64,000 nt of DNA, from the NCBI GenBank assembly GCA_965658745.1, contig CBFHTK010000002.1, positions 248,001 to 312,000 of the forward strand, written 5' to 3'. Shown here piece after piece: positions 53,653 through 61,963 of this stretch (positions within the stretch are counted from its first letter, which is position 1; the number at the start of each line of letters is the position of its first letter). The notes under the pieces are model-generated. The model made no database searches. It was given only the letters and a program-made list of their open reading frames with translations, and had not been told where the DNA came from. Position numbers and translations under genes: made by a program. The stretch comes from JAHDFB01 sp965658745 (GTDB lineage Bacteria; Bacteroidota; Bacteroidia; Chitinophagales; Saprospiraceae).

Positions 53653-53696
53653 TGTAACATACGATACACAATGAAAAGTAGTTTTTTATAACTTAA
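53653..53696 (+). promoter_or_regulatory. Candidate fifth Crp/Fnr-like site upstream of the sulfite oxidase genes
   Basis: TGTAACATACGATACA at 53653-53668 has one mismatch in the right half. TAACTTAA, resembling the box of site B, ends at 53696, one base closer than in the other sites. The expected start, 53702, is the A of a short frame (MNKVFAVYLKDRAYRTNID). Confidence 0.4.
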
Positions 53697-53806
53697 CGTT
53701 TATGAATAAAGTTTTTGCTGTATATTTAAAAGATAGAGCTTATAGAACGAATATCGATTGAAACAACGAACTATGAGGGTTCATGTTTTCGGAATAAAAA
53801 ATATGT

Positions 53807-55060
53807 ATGGTGAGTAAACCAAACAATAAGCAAATCAAGAATAGACGAGACTTCATGAAGAAGTCGATTATGGCGAGTGTCGCAACATTTGTTGGAATGC
53901 CAGTAGTTTTCGCCAAAAATTTTCCAGCAGGACTTGTTCCCGCAGGTATTCTCGATGGAAGCTTACCTCCTGGATTGGAAGGCAAAAGCGATCAACTAAT
54001 TATCCTAAATGACAAACCTATAAACGCTGAGACACCAGCTCATTTACTAGATGATGCTTTGACGCCGAATGATTTGTTCTTTGTTAGGAATAATGGTATA
54101 CCACCGGTAGATGTTGATGTAAATTCTTGGACATTAATAATTGAAGGAGAGTCAGCAAAGCAAAAGAAGACATATACTCTAAAGGAGTTGAAGACTAAAT
54201 TTAAGCAACATACATATAATTTGACATTGGAGTGCGGTGGAAATGGAAGAAGTGAGTTTTACCCTCCTGCCAAAGGAAACCAATGGAGCACAGGTGCTGT
54301 AGGTTGTGCATCTTGGACTGGGGTAAGACTTGCAGATGTTTTAAAAGATGTTGGAATGAAATCCAATGCGGTTTACATCGGTTACTACGGAAAGGATACG
54401 CACTTGACTGGTGACCCAAAGAAAGTGCCAATATCACGTGGTATTCCGATTGAAAAGGCTCTTGAAGATGAGAGTTTGATAGCGTGGAGTATGAATGGAA
54501 CAGACATTCCAATGCTTAATGGTTATCCATTGAGATTAGTAGTAGGAGGTTTCCCGGCTTCAGTATCAGGAAAGTGGCTAAGTAAGATTGTCATAAGAGA
54601 TAGGGTACACGATGGTCAGAAGATGAAAGCTCCAGCATACAGAGTACCATGTAAACCTGTTGCTCCGGGAACGAAGGTGAAGGACGAAGATATGTGTATC
54701 ATTGAAAATATGCCTGTCAAGTCATTGATTTCTTATCCTAAGACAGGAGCAATGATTAAGTATGGAGATAAATTGCCTGTTAGAGGTAAATCTTGGACTT
54801 CTGCGGATAGGATCGAAAAAGTTGAGCTGTCTATTGATTTTGGAGAAACTTGGATCGATTGTCAGCTTGAGGAATCAGCTAATAAATTTGCTTGGCAGCC
54901 ATTTTCCGCTGAGATTGAATTTCCTCAACAAGGATATTATGAGGTTTGGGCAAGAGCCACAGACTCAAATGGTAAGAAACAACCGATGATTTTACCGGGT
55001 TGGAATCCAAAGGGTTACTTAAATAACGCATGTCATAGAATCGCGCTTAAAGTGCAATAA
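53807..55060 (+). CDS. Molybdopterin sulfite oxidase-type enzyme (SorA-like), Tat-exported
   Basis: A twin-arginine signal (KNRRDFMKKSIMASVATF) is followed by the sulfite-oxidase Moco domain. LTLECGGNGRSEF carries the likely Moco Cys, then WSTGAVGCASWTGVRLADVL, GYYGKDTHLT and PLRLVVGGFPASVSGKWLSK. A C-terminal Ig-like dimerisation domain follows (about 310-417). It should oxidise sulfite in the periplasm, passing electrons to the cytochrome encoded next, as in SorAB. Export folded through Tat suits a Moco enzyme. It lies next to the Crp/Fnr gene and two rhodaneses, which fits sulfur oxidation. Confidence 0.88.
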   Translation: MVSKPNNKQIKNRRDFMKKSIMASVATFVGMPVVFAKNFPAGLVPAGILDGSLPPGLEGKSDQLIILNDKPINAETPAHLLDDALTPNDLFFVRNNGIPPVDVDVNSWTLIIEGESAKQKKTYTLKELKTKFKQHTYNLTLECGGNGRSEFYPPAKGNQWSTGAVGCASWTGVRLADVLKDVGMKSNAVYIGYYGKDTHLTGDPKKVPISRGIPIEKALEDESLIAWSMNGTDIPMLNGYPLRLVVGGFPASVSGKWLSKIVIRDRVHDGQKMKAPAYRVPCKPVAPGTKVKDEDMCIIENMPVKSLISYPKTGAMIKYGDKLPVRGKSWTSADRIEKVELSIDFGETWIDCQLEESANKFAWQPFSAEIEFPQQGYYEVWARATDSNGKKQPMILPGWNPKGYLNNACHRIALKVQ

Positions 55061-55062
55061 TT

Positions 55063-55602
55063 TTGGGAAGAAAGAAAAAAGACACGATTGAGCACGCTGA
55101 GGCTGATTTATTCAAAACGCTACTTCGATTAATATATGCAGTTTTTGTTGCAATCCTACTTCTCTTCGGTTACATAGTTCTACAAGATGATATACATGAA
55201 TTTCTCGATCGAAAAGTGTATTCTATAGAAGAATTAATCGCGCTCAACAAGCAAGCAGATGCTAGGAGAATGGCGCAACTTGAAGAGGAAAAATGGGACA
55301 AAGTAGTTGATGGTATACATATTCGTACAGGTTTACATGACGATAAAGACTTACAGCTAATCATTGGAACTTGCACTGCATGCCATAGTGCCAAGTTAAT
55401 TACTCAAAATCGAGCAACTCGAGAAGGATGGCATAGCATGATCAAGTGGATGCAAGAAACACAAGGCCTTGGCGATCTAGGCGCGAATGAGCCGATTGTC
55501 TTAGATTATCTAGAAAAGTACTACGCTCCCAAAGAAACAGGTCGGCGTAAGAGTCTAGAAATCGCCGAAATCGAATGGTATATCTTGGATATGGAGGAAT
55601 AG
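55063..55602 (+). CDS. Membrane-anchored cytochrome c, partner of the sulfite oxidase (SorB-like)
   Basis: The protein starts at TTG (55063), two bases after the upstream stop; no ATG precedes the transmembrane helix (about 24-43) in this frame, so TTG is the only start that keeps the anchor. The heme site TCTACHSAKLI lies near residue 105, and a second half ending EWYIL is helical. It should accept electrons from the sulfite oxidase. The tight spacing and TTG start imply translational coupling. Confidence 0.85.
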   Translation: MGRKKKDTIEHAEADLFKTLLRLIYAVFVAILLLFGYIVLQDDIHEFLDRKVYSIEELIALNKQADARRMAQLEEEKWDKVVDGIHIRTGLHDDKDLQLIIGTCTACHSAKLITQNRATREGWHSMIKWMQETQGLGDLGANEPIVLDYLEKYYAPKETGRRKSLEIAEIEWYILDMEE

Positions 55603-55706
55603 AAACAAGCGTTATATTTTGGCACGTGACCTTGTATTAAGTCATTCAATGATAGTCAATTTAGTTAAATGGTGGCGATTACTTATTGACATTTGGGTGC
55701 CATTTT

Positions 55707-57194
55707 CTAAAAGATTGTTAGCCACCATGTATCTAAAACTTCACTGTTACGGATTAGTGAAATTACGTATCTTCCTTTTAACTTAGATAATTTTGAAGAC
55801 CTTATTCTGTGAGTGCCCTGAGTAAAATTTTGAGAGGCAATCTTAGTTTTACCTAAATCATCTAAACTGTGTGCAACGATAATGTAATCACCTTCTTTGT
55901 TGATATGAAATTTAATTGATGATAATTCTTTTTCACTAGTAACAAATGGTTTGTCAATGAAGGAATTCTCTATCTGCTTAGATTCAAACTCAAAGTAACA
56001 GATAAAGTTTTCGTCAAACATATGTGGTCCTTTTCTCATCGTTGTGGGCGGATCAGCTGGATTGTATGGATTTTCTTTCGTGTTATCGTAGATAGCAGTT
56101 GCATAGATTTTACTTCCTGCTGGCAATTTTATCGGATTTTGGAAGATATACTTTTCCCTCCAATGAAAATCCCAATCGTCGATAACTAAGAAGTGGACGG
56201 ATGTCTTATCAGGTAAAACTGCAAAAACTTCCCAACTTCTGCATAAGAGGTGTGCTAGTGGAGTAATAGATCTAATTTCAGCGTCTACTGGTAGTGAAAA
56301 GGAAGTACTTATTCGATGCTTTTTATTTGCCTCAAGTACGAAGGTATCTTTCAAGAATGCGGTATGTACAAAAGGTACGTTCTGCAATGTACTTATGTTT
56401 GTAGGTTCATCGTCATAGGCTAGATAGATACAGCTACTATCAGTCTGAATTTCGCCATAAGGTCCGTAATGAATATGCATTAAGATTTCACTATCTGGAG
56501 GGAGATATAGTCTTTCTTGATCAATCAAGGCTAAGCCTTTTGTGTGTGGTTTCCAAGAGTACCACTCTGGATATGAGCTTGTAAATCCAGTACTTCCGTA
56601 GGCATAATACCCATATCGGGGGTCCCATTGGTCCATTTTCAAACTAGAACCTTTTGTTGCTAGAGATATATTTGCAGAACGGACAATCTCCCTATTGCCG
56701 GGCTTAAATCTTATGTCTTTGATGACCTTTCCTTTTGATAGTTCAATGGGTAATGGGAAGACTTGATATTGATCGTAGTAGATTCCATAATGTTCAAATC
56801 TTTCGGACATGCAGATCGTTGTATCATACTCCACAGCCGAGCCAGCGACCGGTTTATCATTGAAGAGCGAATCGCCACGAGGAATACCATTCGCTATCCA
56901 TGATGCAATAGTTTCTTTATCTTCGTCTGATATCGATCTCTCGTTTATGTAATGTACTTTCTGCACATCAGCAATAAATGGAGGCATAAGTTCTGTATCA
57001 GTAACAAATTTGATCATGCTAGCATAGCTTGCAACCTGATCATATGATGTGAGAGGCATAGGTCCTATGTCGCTATCCTGATGGCAACTAGTACAGTTTT
57101 CTGTTAGGATTGGAACAATATCTTGAAAATAGGTTACTTGTGTGCTAATCTTTAGACAATTAACCGTCAAGATTATCAAAAGCAGATTTCTCAT
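55707..57194 (-). CDS. Cytochrome c / copper type II monooxygenase-like exported protein
   Basis: A signal peptide precedes a monoheme site (ENCTSCHQDSDIGP) in a region of about 100 residues, with MPP and WIANGIPRGD typical of a cytochrome c class. The remaining 380 residues have His-rich copper-type motifs, for example ILMHIHYGPYG and LAHLLCRSWE, like the two-domain ascorbate-dependent monooxygenase fold. Fusions of this type pair with a redoxin gene in Bacteroidota. A C-terminal domain ending DTWWLTIF may be a surface-sorting tail. Catalysis is unproven. It overlaps the redoxin gene by four bases. Confidence 0.72.
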   Translation of the reverse strand: MRNLLLIILTVNCLKISTQVTYFQDIVPILTENCTSCHQDSDIGPMPLTSYDQVASYASMIKFVTDTELMPPFIADVQKVHYINERSISDEDKETIASWIANGIPRGDSLFNDKPVAGSAVEYDTTICMSERFEHYGIYYDQYQVFPLPIELSKGKVIKDIRFKPGNREIVRSANISLATKGSSLKMDQWDPRYGYYAYGSTGFTSSYPEWYSWKPHTKGLALIDQERLYLPPDSEILMHIHYGPYGEIQTDSSCIYLAYDDEPTNISTLQNVPFVHTAFLKDTFVLEANKKHRISTSFSLPVDAEIRSITPLAHLLCRSWEVFAVLPDKTSVHFLVIDDWDFHWREKYIFQNPIKLPAGSKIYATAIYDNTKENPYNPADPPTTMRKGPHMFDENFICYFEFESKQIENSFIDKPFVTSEKELSSIKFHINKEGDYIIVAHSLDDLGKTKIASQNFTQGTHRIRSSKLSKLKGRYVISLIRNSEVLDTWWLTIF

Positions 57195-57694
57195 ATTCTA
57201 GTAATATAACATCCTATCGGGTCTGGCCATGGTTTTGATACTGATTTTCCATCGATAGCCATTATGATTGCCTTTTCTAGATCTTCAGTTACTTTCCCGT
57301 GTCTCATTCGTCCAGGAGCTGCATATGAATTATTGATCCTACCTTGATAAAGAATAGTATCCAATTGATCGACTAAGACAACCTCGGGTGTCACGGTTGC
57401 ATTATACTTCTTGGTGATCGATTGGTCGTGATCAATTTCAACATCAAAGAATGCTAGATCATATTTTTTTCGGAACAAACTGGCCGTCTTATAATTGCTC
57501 ATTCTTTGTGGAAAAACAGCTATAAATTTAACATCATCTTGATACTCAGTAGATAGCTTATTGAGCGTTTTTCCAAGATAATTGCAAACAGGACATTCTT
57601 CAGCCATAAATATGTAGGCAGTATAAGAAGTCTGACTAAATAGATTGGTCGTAATGCAAACCGAAGAGAACAGGATTAACATAAATAATTTCAT
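57191..57694 (-). CDS. Redoxin-family thioredoxin-like protein, exported
   Basis: The 167-residue protein has a signal peptide (cleavage after LFSQ) and a thioredoxin fold with active-site ECPVCNYLG (CxxC), then IAVFPQRMSNYKTASLF, VTPEVVLVD and DTILYQGRINN, as in AhpC/redoxin proteins. It should handle thiol redox in the periplasm and is the first gene of a two-gene unit with the cytochrome-monooxygenase-like protein. The pair is divergent from the YceI/LytS genes. Confidence 0.85.
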   Translation of the reverse strand: MKLFMLILFSSVCITTNLFSQTSYTAYIFMAEECPVCNYLGKTLNKLSTEYQDDVKFIAVFPQRMSNYKTASLFRKKYDLAFFDVEIDHDQSITKKYNATVTPEVVLVDQLDTILYQGRINNSYAAPGRMRHGKVTEDLEKAIIMAIDGKSVSKPWPDPIGCYITRI

Positions 57695-57737
57695 AATGCA
57701 AAAATAAGAATCTTGGCAATCACTAGTTTAGAGTATA

Positions 57738-57750
57738 TACCGAAACGGTA
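57738..57750. promoter_or_regulatory. Palindrome TACCGAAACGGTA between divergent transcription units
   Basis: Perfect 5-bp arms with a 3-base centre lie 44 bases from the redoxin start and 94 from the YceI start. It could serve the LytTR regulator encoded at 61134, whose family binds GTT-containing elements, but this is speculation. Confidence 0.35.
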
Positions 57751-57843
57751 ATTTTATTCTCTGAATCGAGACTTCAGTCCTTAAAATACATGATTGAGGC
57801 AGTTAAATACTGTTGATAGCAAAAGATTGATTTAATTAGTGTT

Positions 57844-58377
57844 ATGAAATATACGTACTTAATAATCTGTTTAGTCGGCTGTCATAATCTTNNNNNNNNN
57901 NNNNNNNNNNNNNNNNNNNNNNNNNNNNNNNNNNNNNNNNNNNNNNNNNNNNNNNNNNNNNNNNNNNNNNNNNNNNNNNNNNNNNNNNNNNNNNNNNNNN
58001 NNNNNNNNNNNNNNNNNNNNNNNNNNNNNNNNNNNNNNNNNNNNNNNNNNNNNNNNNNNNNNNNNNNNNNNNNNNNNNNNNNNNNNNNNNNNNNNNNNNN
58101 NNNNNNNNNNNNNNNNNNNNNNNNNNNNAAGATTTTGGAGAAGATACAGCCTGGTAAAGGTAAATATAGAGCAAAAGGCATCTTAGAAATACATGGGGTC
58201 AAAGTTGAAAGAATTATCCAAATTGAAATGAATTTTGGAGAGAATACAGTGGTTTTCAATTCTGAGTTTATTGTTCCTCTCGTCGATCACAAGATTGATT
58301 TGCCACGAATTGTCTATCAGAAAATTGCCGAAGAAATCAATGTGACAGTAAGCGGTTCACTAGAGATGAAAGAATGA
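57844..58377 (+). CDS. YceI-like lipoprotein (middle hidden by an N gap)
   Basis: The visible start, MKYTYLIICLVGC, is a lipoprotein-type signal. Bases 57892-58128 are N and keep the frame. The visible C-terminal 80 residues match the YceI fold: AKGILEIHGV, then MNFGENTVVFNSEFIVPL and EEINVTVSG. YceI proteins bind isoprenoid-like ligands in the periplasm. The stop overlaps the next start as ATGA, coupling it to the sensor kinase. Confidence 0.75.
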   Translation: MKYTYLIICLVGCHNLXXXXXXXXXXXXXXXXXXXXXXXXXXXXXXXXXXXXXXXXXXXXXXXXXXXXXXXXXXXXXXXXXXXXXXXXXXXXXXXKILEKIQPGKGKYRAKGILEIHGVKVERIIQIEMNFGENTVVFNSEFIVPLVDHKIDLPRIVYQKIAEEINVTVSGSLEMKE

Positions 58378-61130
58378 AATGGTATCTGCTAAATGTCTTA
58401 GTTTTTTGGAGTTCTATGCTGATTGCGCAGACTCCATTGTGGCAACAGTCAGAACTAATTATTCCAAGTAATGTAGTTTCAGTTGAATTCGATACAATAG
58501 GATTCATGTGGATGACTGATGGGCAAGTATTGTACCGATACGATGGTCAACAACTTTTGCCGAAAAAAAGCTTCCAAGATGAATCAATAACGTGCCTTTT
58601 TTCACATTCAGATTACTTTGTTCTTGGCACATCCTACGGTAGGTTACTTACCTATAATCCTTATGATGGGAAAATGAATGTGATTTATGAGAGTCAGGAT
58701 TATAAGCCAATTTCCGGCCTCCATTATCTCAACGAAAATAATTATGCTGTGCTTTCGTATGGAAATGGGGTACGAATTCACATCAAAGGAAATTCTCTGC
58801 ATTTTGATAATAATTCAGGTTTGATAAGTAATGAAGTGTATGACATTGCTTTTTTGAATAGCCTTTATTATATAGCAACTGATCAAGGCATCCAGATTTT
58901 TGATAGTGAAAAAGCACAACCTTTAGGCGAAAGCCTAAATACCCAGAACGGATTAGTAGATATGGTTACAACACATCTTGAAGTTTCAAATGGTGAGATA
59001 TGGTATACCGATTATGATCGAAATATTGGAAGGATAAGAAGTCGAGATGATATAAAGAATTTTAGTTTATCTAAATCTTCAAAAATCAACGATCTTACTA
59101 GCTTTAATAATAGACTTTACATTTCAACTAACGACGGTCTTTCTGAATTTGTAGAGGGTAGCCTTAATAACATATTTCAATCGAAAGAAAATATAAAAAT
59201 TAACTTGTCCAAAGTAGATGCAGAAGGCAATTTATGGATATGGACAGGAGATAATAAGTTGTATAAGGGGAGTTTGTACTTTCAGAAAATGAGAAGCAAA
59301 ATTGATAATGTCAGAGCGATCTGTATTTATCAAGGTGATTTAATGTTTGGAAATGAATCAGGACTATTTCGCCAAGAGGAGATAAGTACTATAAGAATTT
59401 CAGAAGATAATATTACTCACTTGGCAGTCTATAAGAACTACTTGTTAGTAGGGACATTTTCTGAAGGAGTAAAAATATATGATCGAAATATGAACATGAT
59501 CAGTTCTATTGAAAAATGGTCAAAAATTGGCAATCAGTCTGTTCTATATATATACGTTGACAAAGAGAATGTTTATGTTTCATCCCTTTCAGGAGTAATG
59601 CAATTTACCGTAGAAAATGGGCAACTTATACCTCAAAATTCTCTTAATTCGATCATAGGGATGGGTTATATCTATACAATACTGGTTCACCATGACAGAA
59701 TGTACTTTGGAACTGACCGGAAAGGTTTAGTCATTTGGGACAAAGCAAGGGACGAAATAGAAAAAATTGTTGAGTTTGATACTGGAGGCAAAATAGGTTC
59801 AGTATATGCAATGACAATTGATAAACAAGATAAACTGTGGTTTACATCTACAAGTAAAGGTCTAGGAACCCTTAAGTATAATACTGCAATAATAATTGAA
59901 AATTTACCTGATATAAGTGATGAATACACCTCACTAACTAGTCTTCGAAATGGAGATTTATTGGCTATTCGAAGTAAATCGACAGATTTACTTGATCCAG
60001 AAAGCCATTATTTCATGTTATTTGACAAAGAATTGGGTTTGGAAGATGAAATCGCATTCTTGAACACTGTAGCACAAGATAGCAACAACATTTATTTCGT
60101 GCATAATCAGACAATATTCTCTTATCGTCCTGATTCTATTTTCAAGATATTTCCACAAGTCTTAATTGATAAGGTACTTGTAAACCTCGCAGAGGTAGAG
60201 TCGAAGAATTCCTTTAAACAAAATGAAAACAACATAGAATTCTTTTTTTCAAGTAGTTGGCTTACAGACCCTTCAAAACTGCTTTACCAATATCGAATGC
60301 TTGGTTTTGATAATGAGTGGAGAAAAACAAAGGATCGTTTCGTAGCGTATCCAAAATTAAGTCCAGGAAAGTATGAATTTCAGGTCAGAGCATCTAAGAA
60401 TGGCTATTTCGACAAAGAGCCATTAACCAACTATGAATTTGAAATAAAAAAGTACTTCTACAATAGATGGTGGGCTAAATTGACTGGACTCGCTATTCTT
60501 GTCTTCGTAGGTTGGAAACTCATCAAAGCTAGGGAATTGAGAAGAAAAGAAAAACTTGAATTAGAAAAATTAAATGTTGAAAATCAATTGATTAATCTAA
60601 AAAATCAACTCAACCCTCATTTCTTGTTCAATGCTTTCAATACGCTAGTGGGTCTCATCGAAGAAGACAGTGAGCGAAGCATCCTCTTCATAGAGCGAAT
60701 GACGGATTTCTATCGAAATATGTTGGAGTATGGAAAGAAAGACCTTATCAGTCTATCTGTTGAAAAAACTATCCTTGAGCAATATATTGATATTCTTAAA
60801 GCTAGATTCAATGGTCAGCTCGATATCATAATTGATATCAGTGAAGATACAGATTTATATCAAATACCACCAATGACGCTTCAGTTGTTGGTTGAAAATG
60901 CTGTTAAACATAATGTCGTCAGTAGTAAGAGACCTCTCAAAATTAATATTATTCAAAAAGGTAAAAAACTGATAGTTAGCAACGTGAAAGAACTACTAAT
61001 AAGGAAAAGTTTTAGTGCTAAGGTAGGCTTATCTAACATTGAGAAAAGGTTTCAACTTGTCGATCTACCTGCACCTGTGATAAATGATAGAAAGGATATA
61101 TTTGAAATTATTATACAGCTAAAGAAATAG
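58374..61130 (+). CDS. LytS-type sensor histidine kinase with two-component regulator propeller
   Basis: A signal peptide (cleavage after LIAQ) precedes about 580 residues of periplasmic propeller repeats (for example VEFDTIGFMWMTDG, VDAEGNLWIWTGDN and IDKQDKLWFTSTSKGLG), then a Y_Y_Y domain (LLYQYRMLGFDNEWR, LSPGKYEFQVRASKNG). A transmembrane helix lies near 704-722. The cytoplasmic part has the LytS phosphoacceptor block LNPHFLFNAFNTL (His about 750) and an ATP-binding segment with MTLQLLVENAVKHN. It should sense an external signal and phosphorylate the LytTR regulator, whose gene starts three bases downstream. The ligand is unknown. Confidence 0.93.
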   Translation: MKWYLLNVLVFWSSMLIAQTPLWQQSELIIPSNVVSVEFDTIGFMWMTDGQVLYRYDGQQLLPKKSFQDESITCLFSHSDYFVLGTSYGRLLTYNPYDGKMNVIYESQDYKPISGLHYLNENNYAVLSYGNGVRIHIKGNSLHFDNNSGLISNEVYDIAFLNSLYYIATDQGIQIFDSEKAQPLGESLNTQNGLVDMVTTHLEVSNGEIWYTDYDRNIGRIRSRDDIKNFSLSKSSKINDLTSFNNRLYISTNDGLSEFVEGSLNNIFQSKENIKINLSKVDAEGNLWIWTGDNKLYKGSLYFQKMRSKIDNVRAICIYQGDLMFGNESGLFRQEEISTIRISEDNITHLAVYKNYLLVGTFSEGVKIYDRNMNMISSIEKWSKIGNQSVLYIYVDKENVYVSSLSGVMQFTVENGQLIPQNSLNSIIGMGYIYTILVHHDRMYFGTDRKGLVIWDKARDEIEKIVEFDTGGKIGSVYAMTIDKQDKLWFTSTSKGLGTLKYNTAIIIENLPDISDEYTSLTSLRNGDLLAIRSKSTDLLDPESHYFMLFDKELGLEDEIAFLNTVAQDSNNIYFVHNQTIFSYRPDSIFKIFPQVLIDKVLVNLAEVESKNSFKQNENNIEFFFSSSWLTDPSKLLYQYRMLGFDNEWRKTKDRFVAYPKLSPGKYEFQVRASKNGYFDKEPLTNYEFEIKKYFYNRWWAKLTGLAILVFVGWKLIKARELRRKEKLELEKLNVENQLINLKNQLNPHFLFNAFNTLVGLIEEDSERSILFIERMTDFYRNMLEYGKKDLISLSVEKTILEQYIDILKARFNGQLDIIIDISEDTDLYQIPPMTLQLLVENAVKHNVVSSKRPLKINIIQKGKKLIVSNVKELLIRKSFSAKVGLSNIEKRFQLVDLPAPVINDRKDIFEIIIQLKK

Positions 61131-61133
61131 AAA

Positions 61134-61856
61134 ATGAGAGCTATCATATTGGAAGATGAACAATTGGCAACCAATAGGTTAGTAAGGATGCTTGAAGAAG
61201 TGGCTCCGTCCATGGAAATATTAGAAAGTTTTCAGACTGTTGAAGACACTGCTAGCTATTTACTCAATGTTGACGACATTGACTTAATTTTCTTAGACAT
61301 TCATGTTGCTGATGGAAATAGTTTTGAATTATTTCATCTTGTTGATGTCAATTGTAAAGTTATTTTTATAACTGCTTATGATGAATATGCAATTGATGCT
61401 TTTCGCAAAAATGCAATTGACTATTTGCTGAAACCATTGAAGAAAGATCAGCTTGCAGAGGCAATTTCTAGAGCAAAAGAAGTCAGTATCTCTTCAATTC
61501 CTGCGATCCCAAGCGAATACAAAAGCAGAATAATCGTCAAATTCTTATCAAAGCTCAATAGTATTAAGACAAGCGATATTGCTTACATATTTTCGAAGAA
61601 CAAGATATCCTATATTTATACAACAGACGGTGCAAGGTATCCTTCAGACTATAAACTAAAAGATCTCACGGAGATGCTGGACCCTAAATTTTTCTTTAGA
61701 GTTAATAGACAGTTTCTCGTTCATATTGATTCTATTTCTCAGATTCAAAGACACCAAGCTTCTAGGGTTAAGCTCGAGCTTAACCCTCCTATAAATGAAC
61801 AGATCGTTATAAGTACGGATAAAACGCCTTTGTTCCGAGAGTGGCTGGATCGTTAA
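61134..61856 (+). CDS. LytTR-family response regulator
   Basis: The receiver domain has acidic residues in LEDEQLATNR, the phosphoacceptor Asp in LIFLDIHVADG (about 56), Thr in VIFITAYDE and Lys in IDYLLKPL. The LytTR DNA-binding domain follows (about 130-240) with RYPSDYKLKDLTEML and FFRVNRQFLVHID. It is the partner of the LytS kinase. Likely targets are genes of this copper/heme cluster. Confidence 0.95.
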   Translation: MRAIILEDEQLATNRLVRMLEEVAPSMEILESFQTVEDTASYLLNVDDIDLIFLDIHVADGNSFELFHLVDVNCKVIFITAYDEYAIDAFRKNAIDYLLKPLKKDQLAEAISRAKEVSISSIPAIPSEYKSRIIVKFLSKLNSIKTSDIAYIFSKNKISYIYTTDGARYPSDYKLKDLTEMLDPKFFFRVNRQFLVHIDSISQIQRHQASRVKLELNPPINEQIVISTDKTPLFREWLDR

Positions 61857-61963
61857 CGGATTCAGTAGTTGATTCGTTGGCTTCAGATGGTTTTTACTAA
61901 AAGCTTGTCAAGTTAATCGTAATTTGATGCTTACATTGAATTTTCAATTGAAATACATGCAAT

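Noticed and set aside
57842..58259. Minus-strand frames spanning the N gap
   Set aside because: They exist only because N bases contain no stop; the YceI reading on the plus strand explains the visible sequence.
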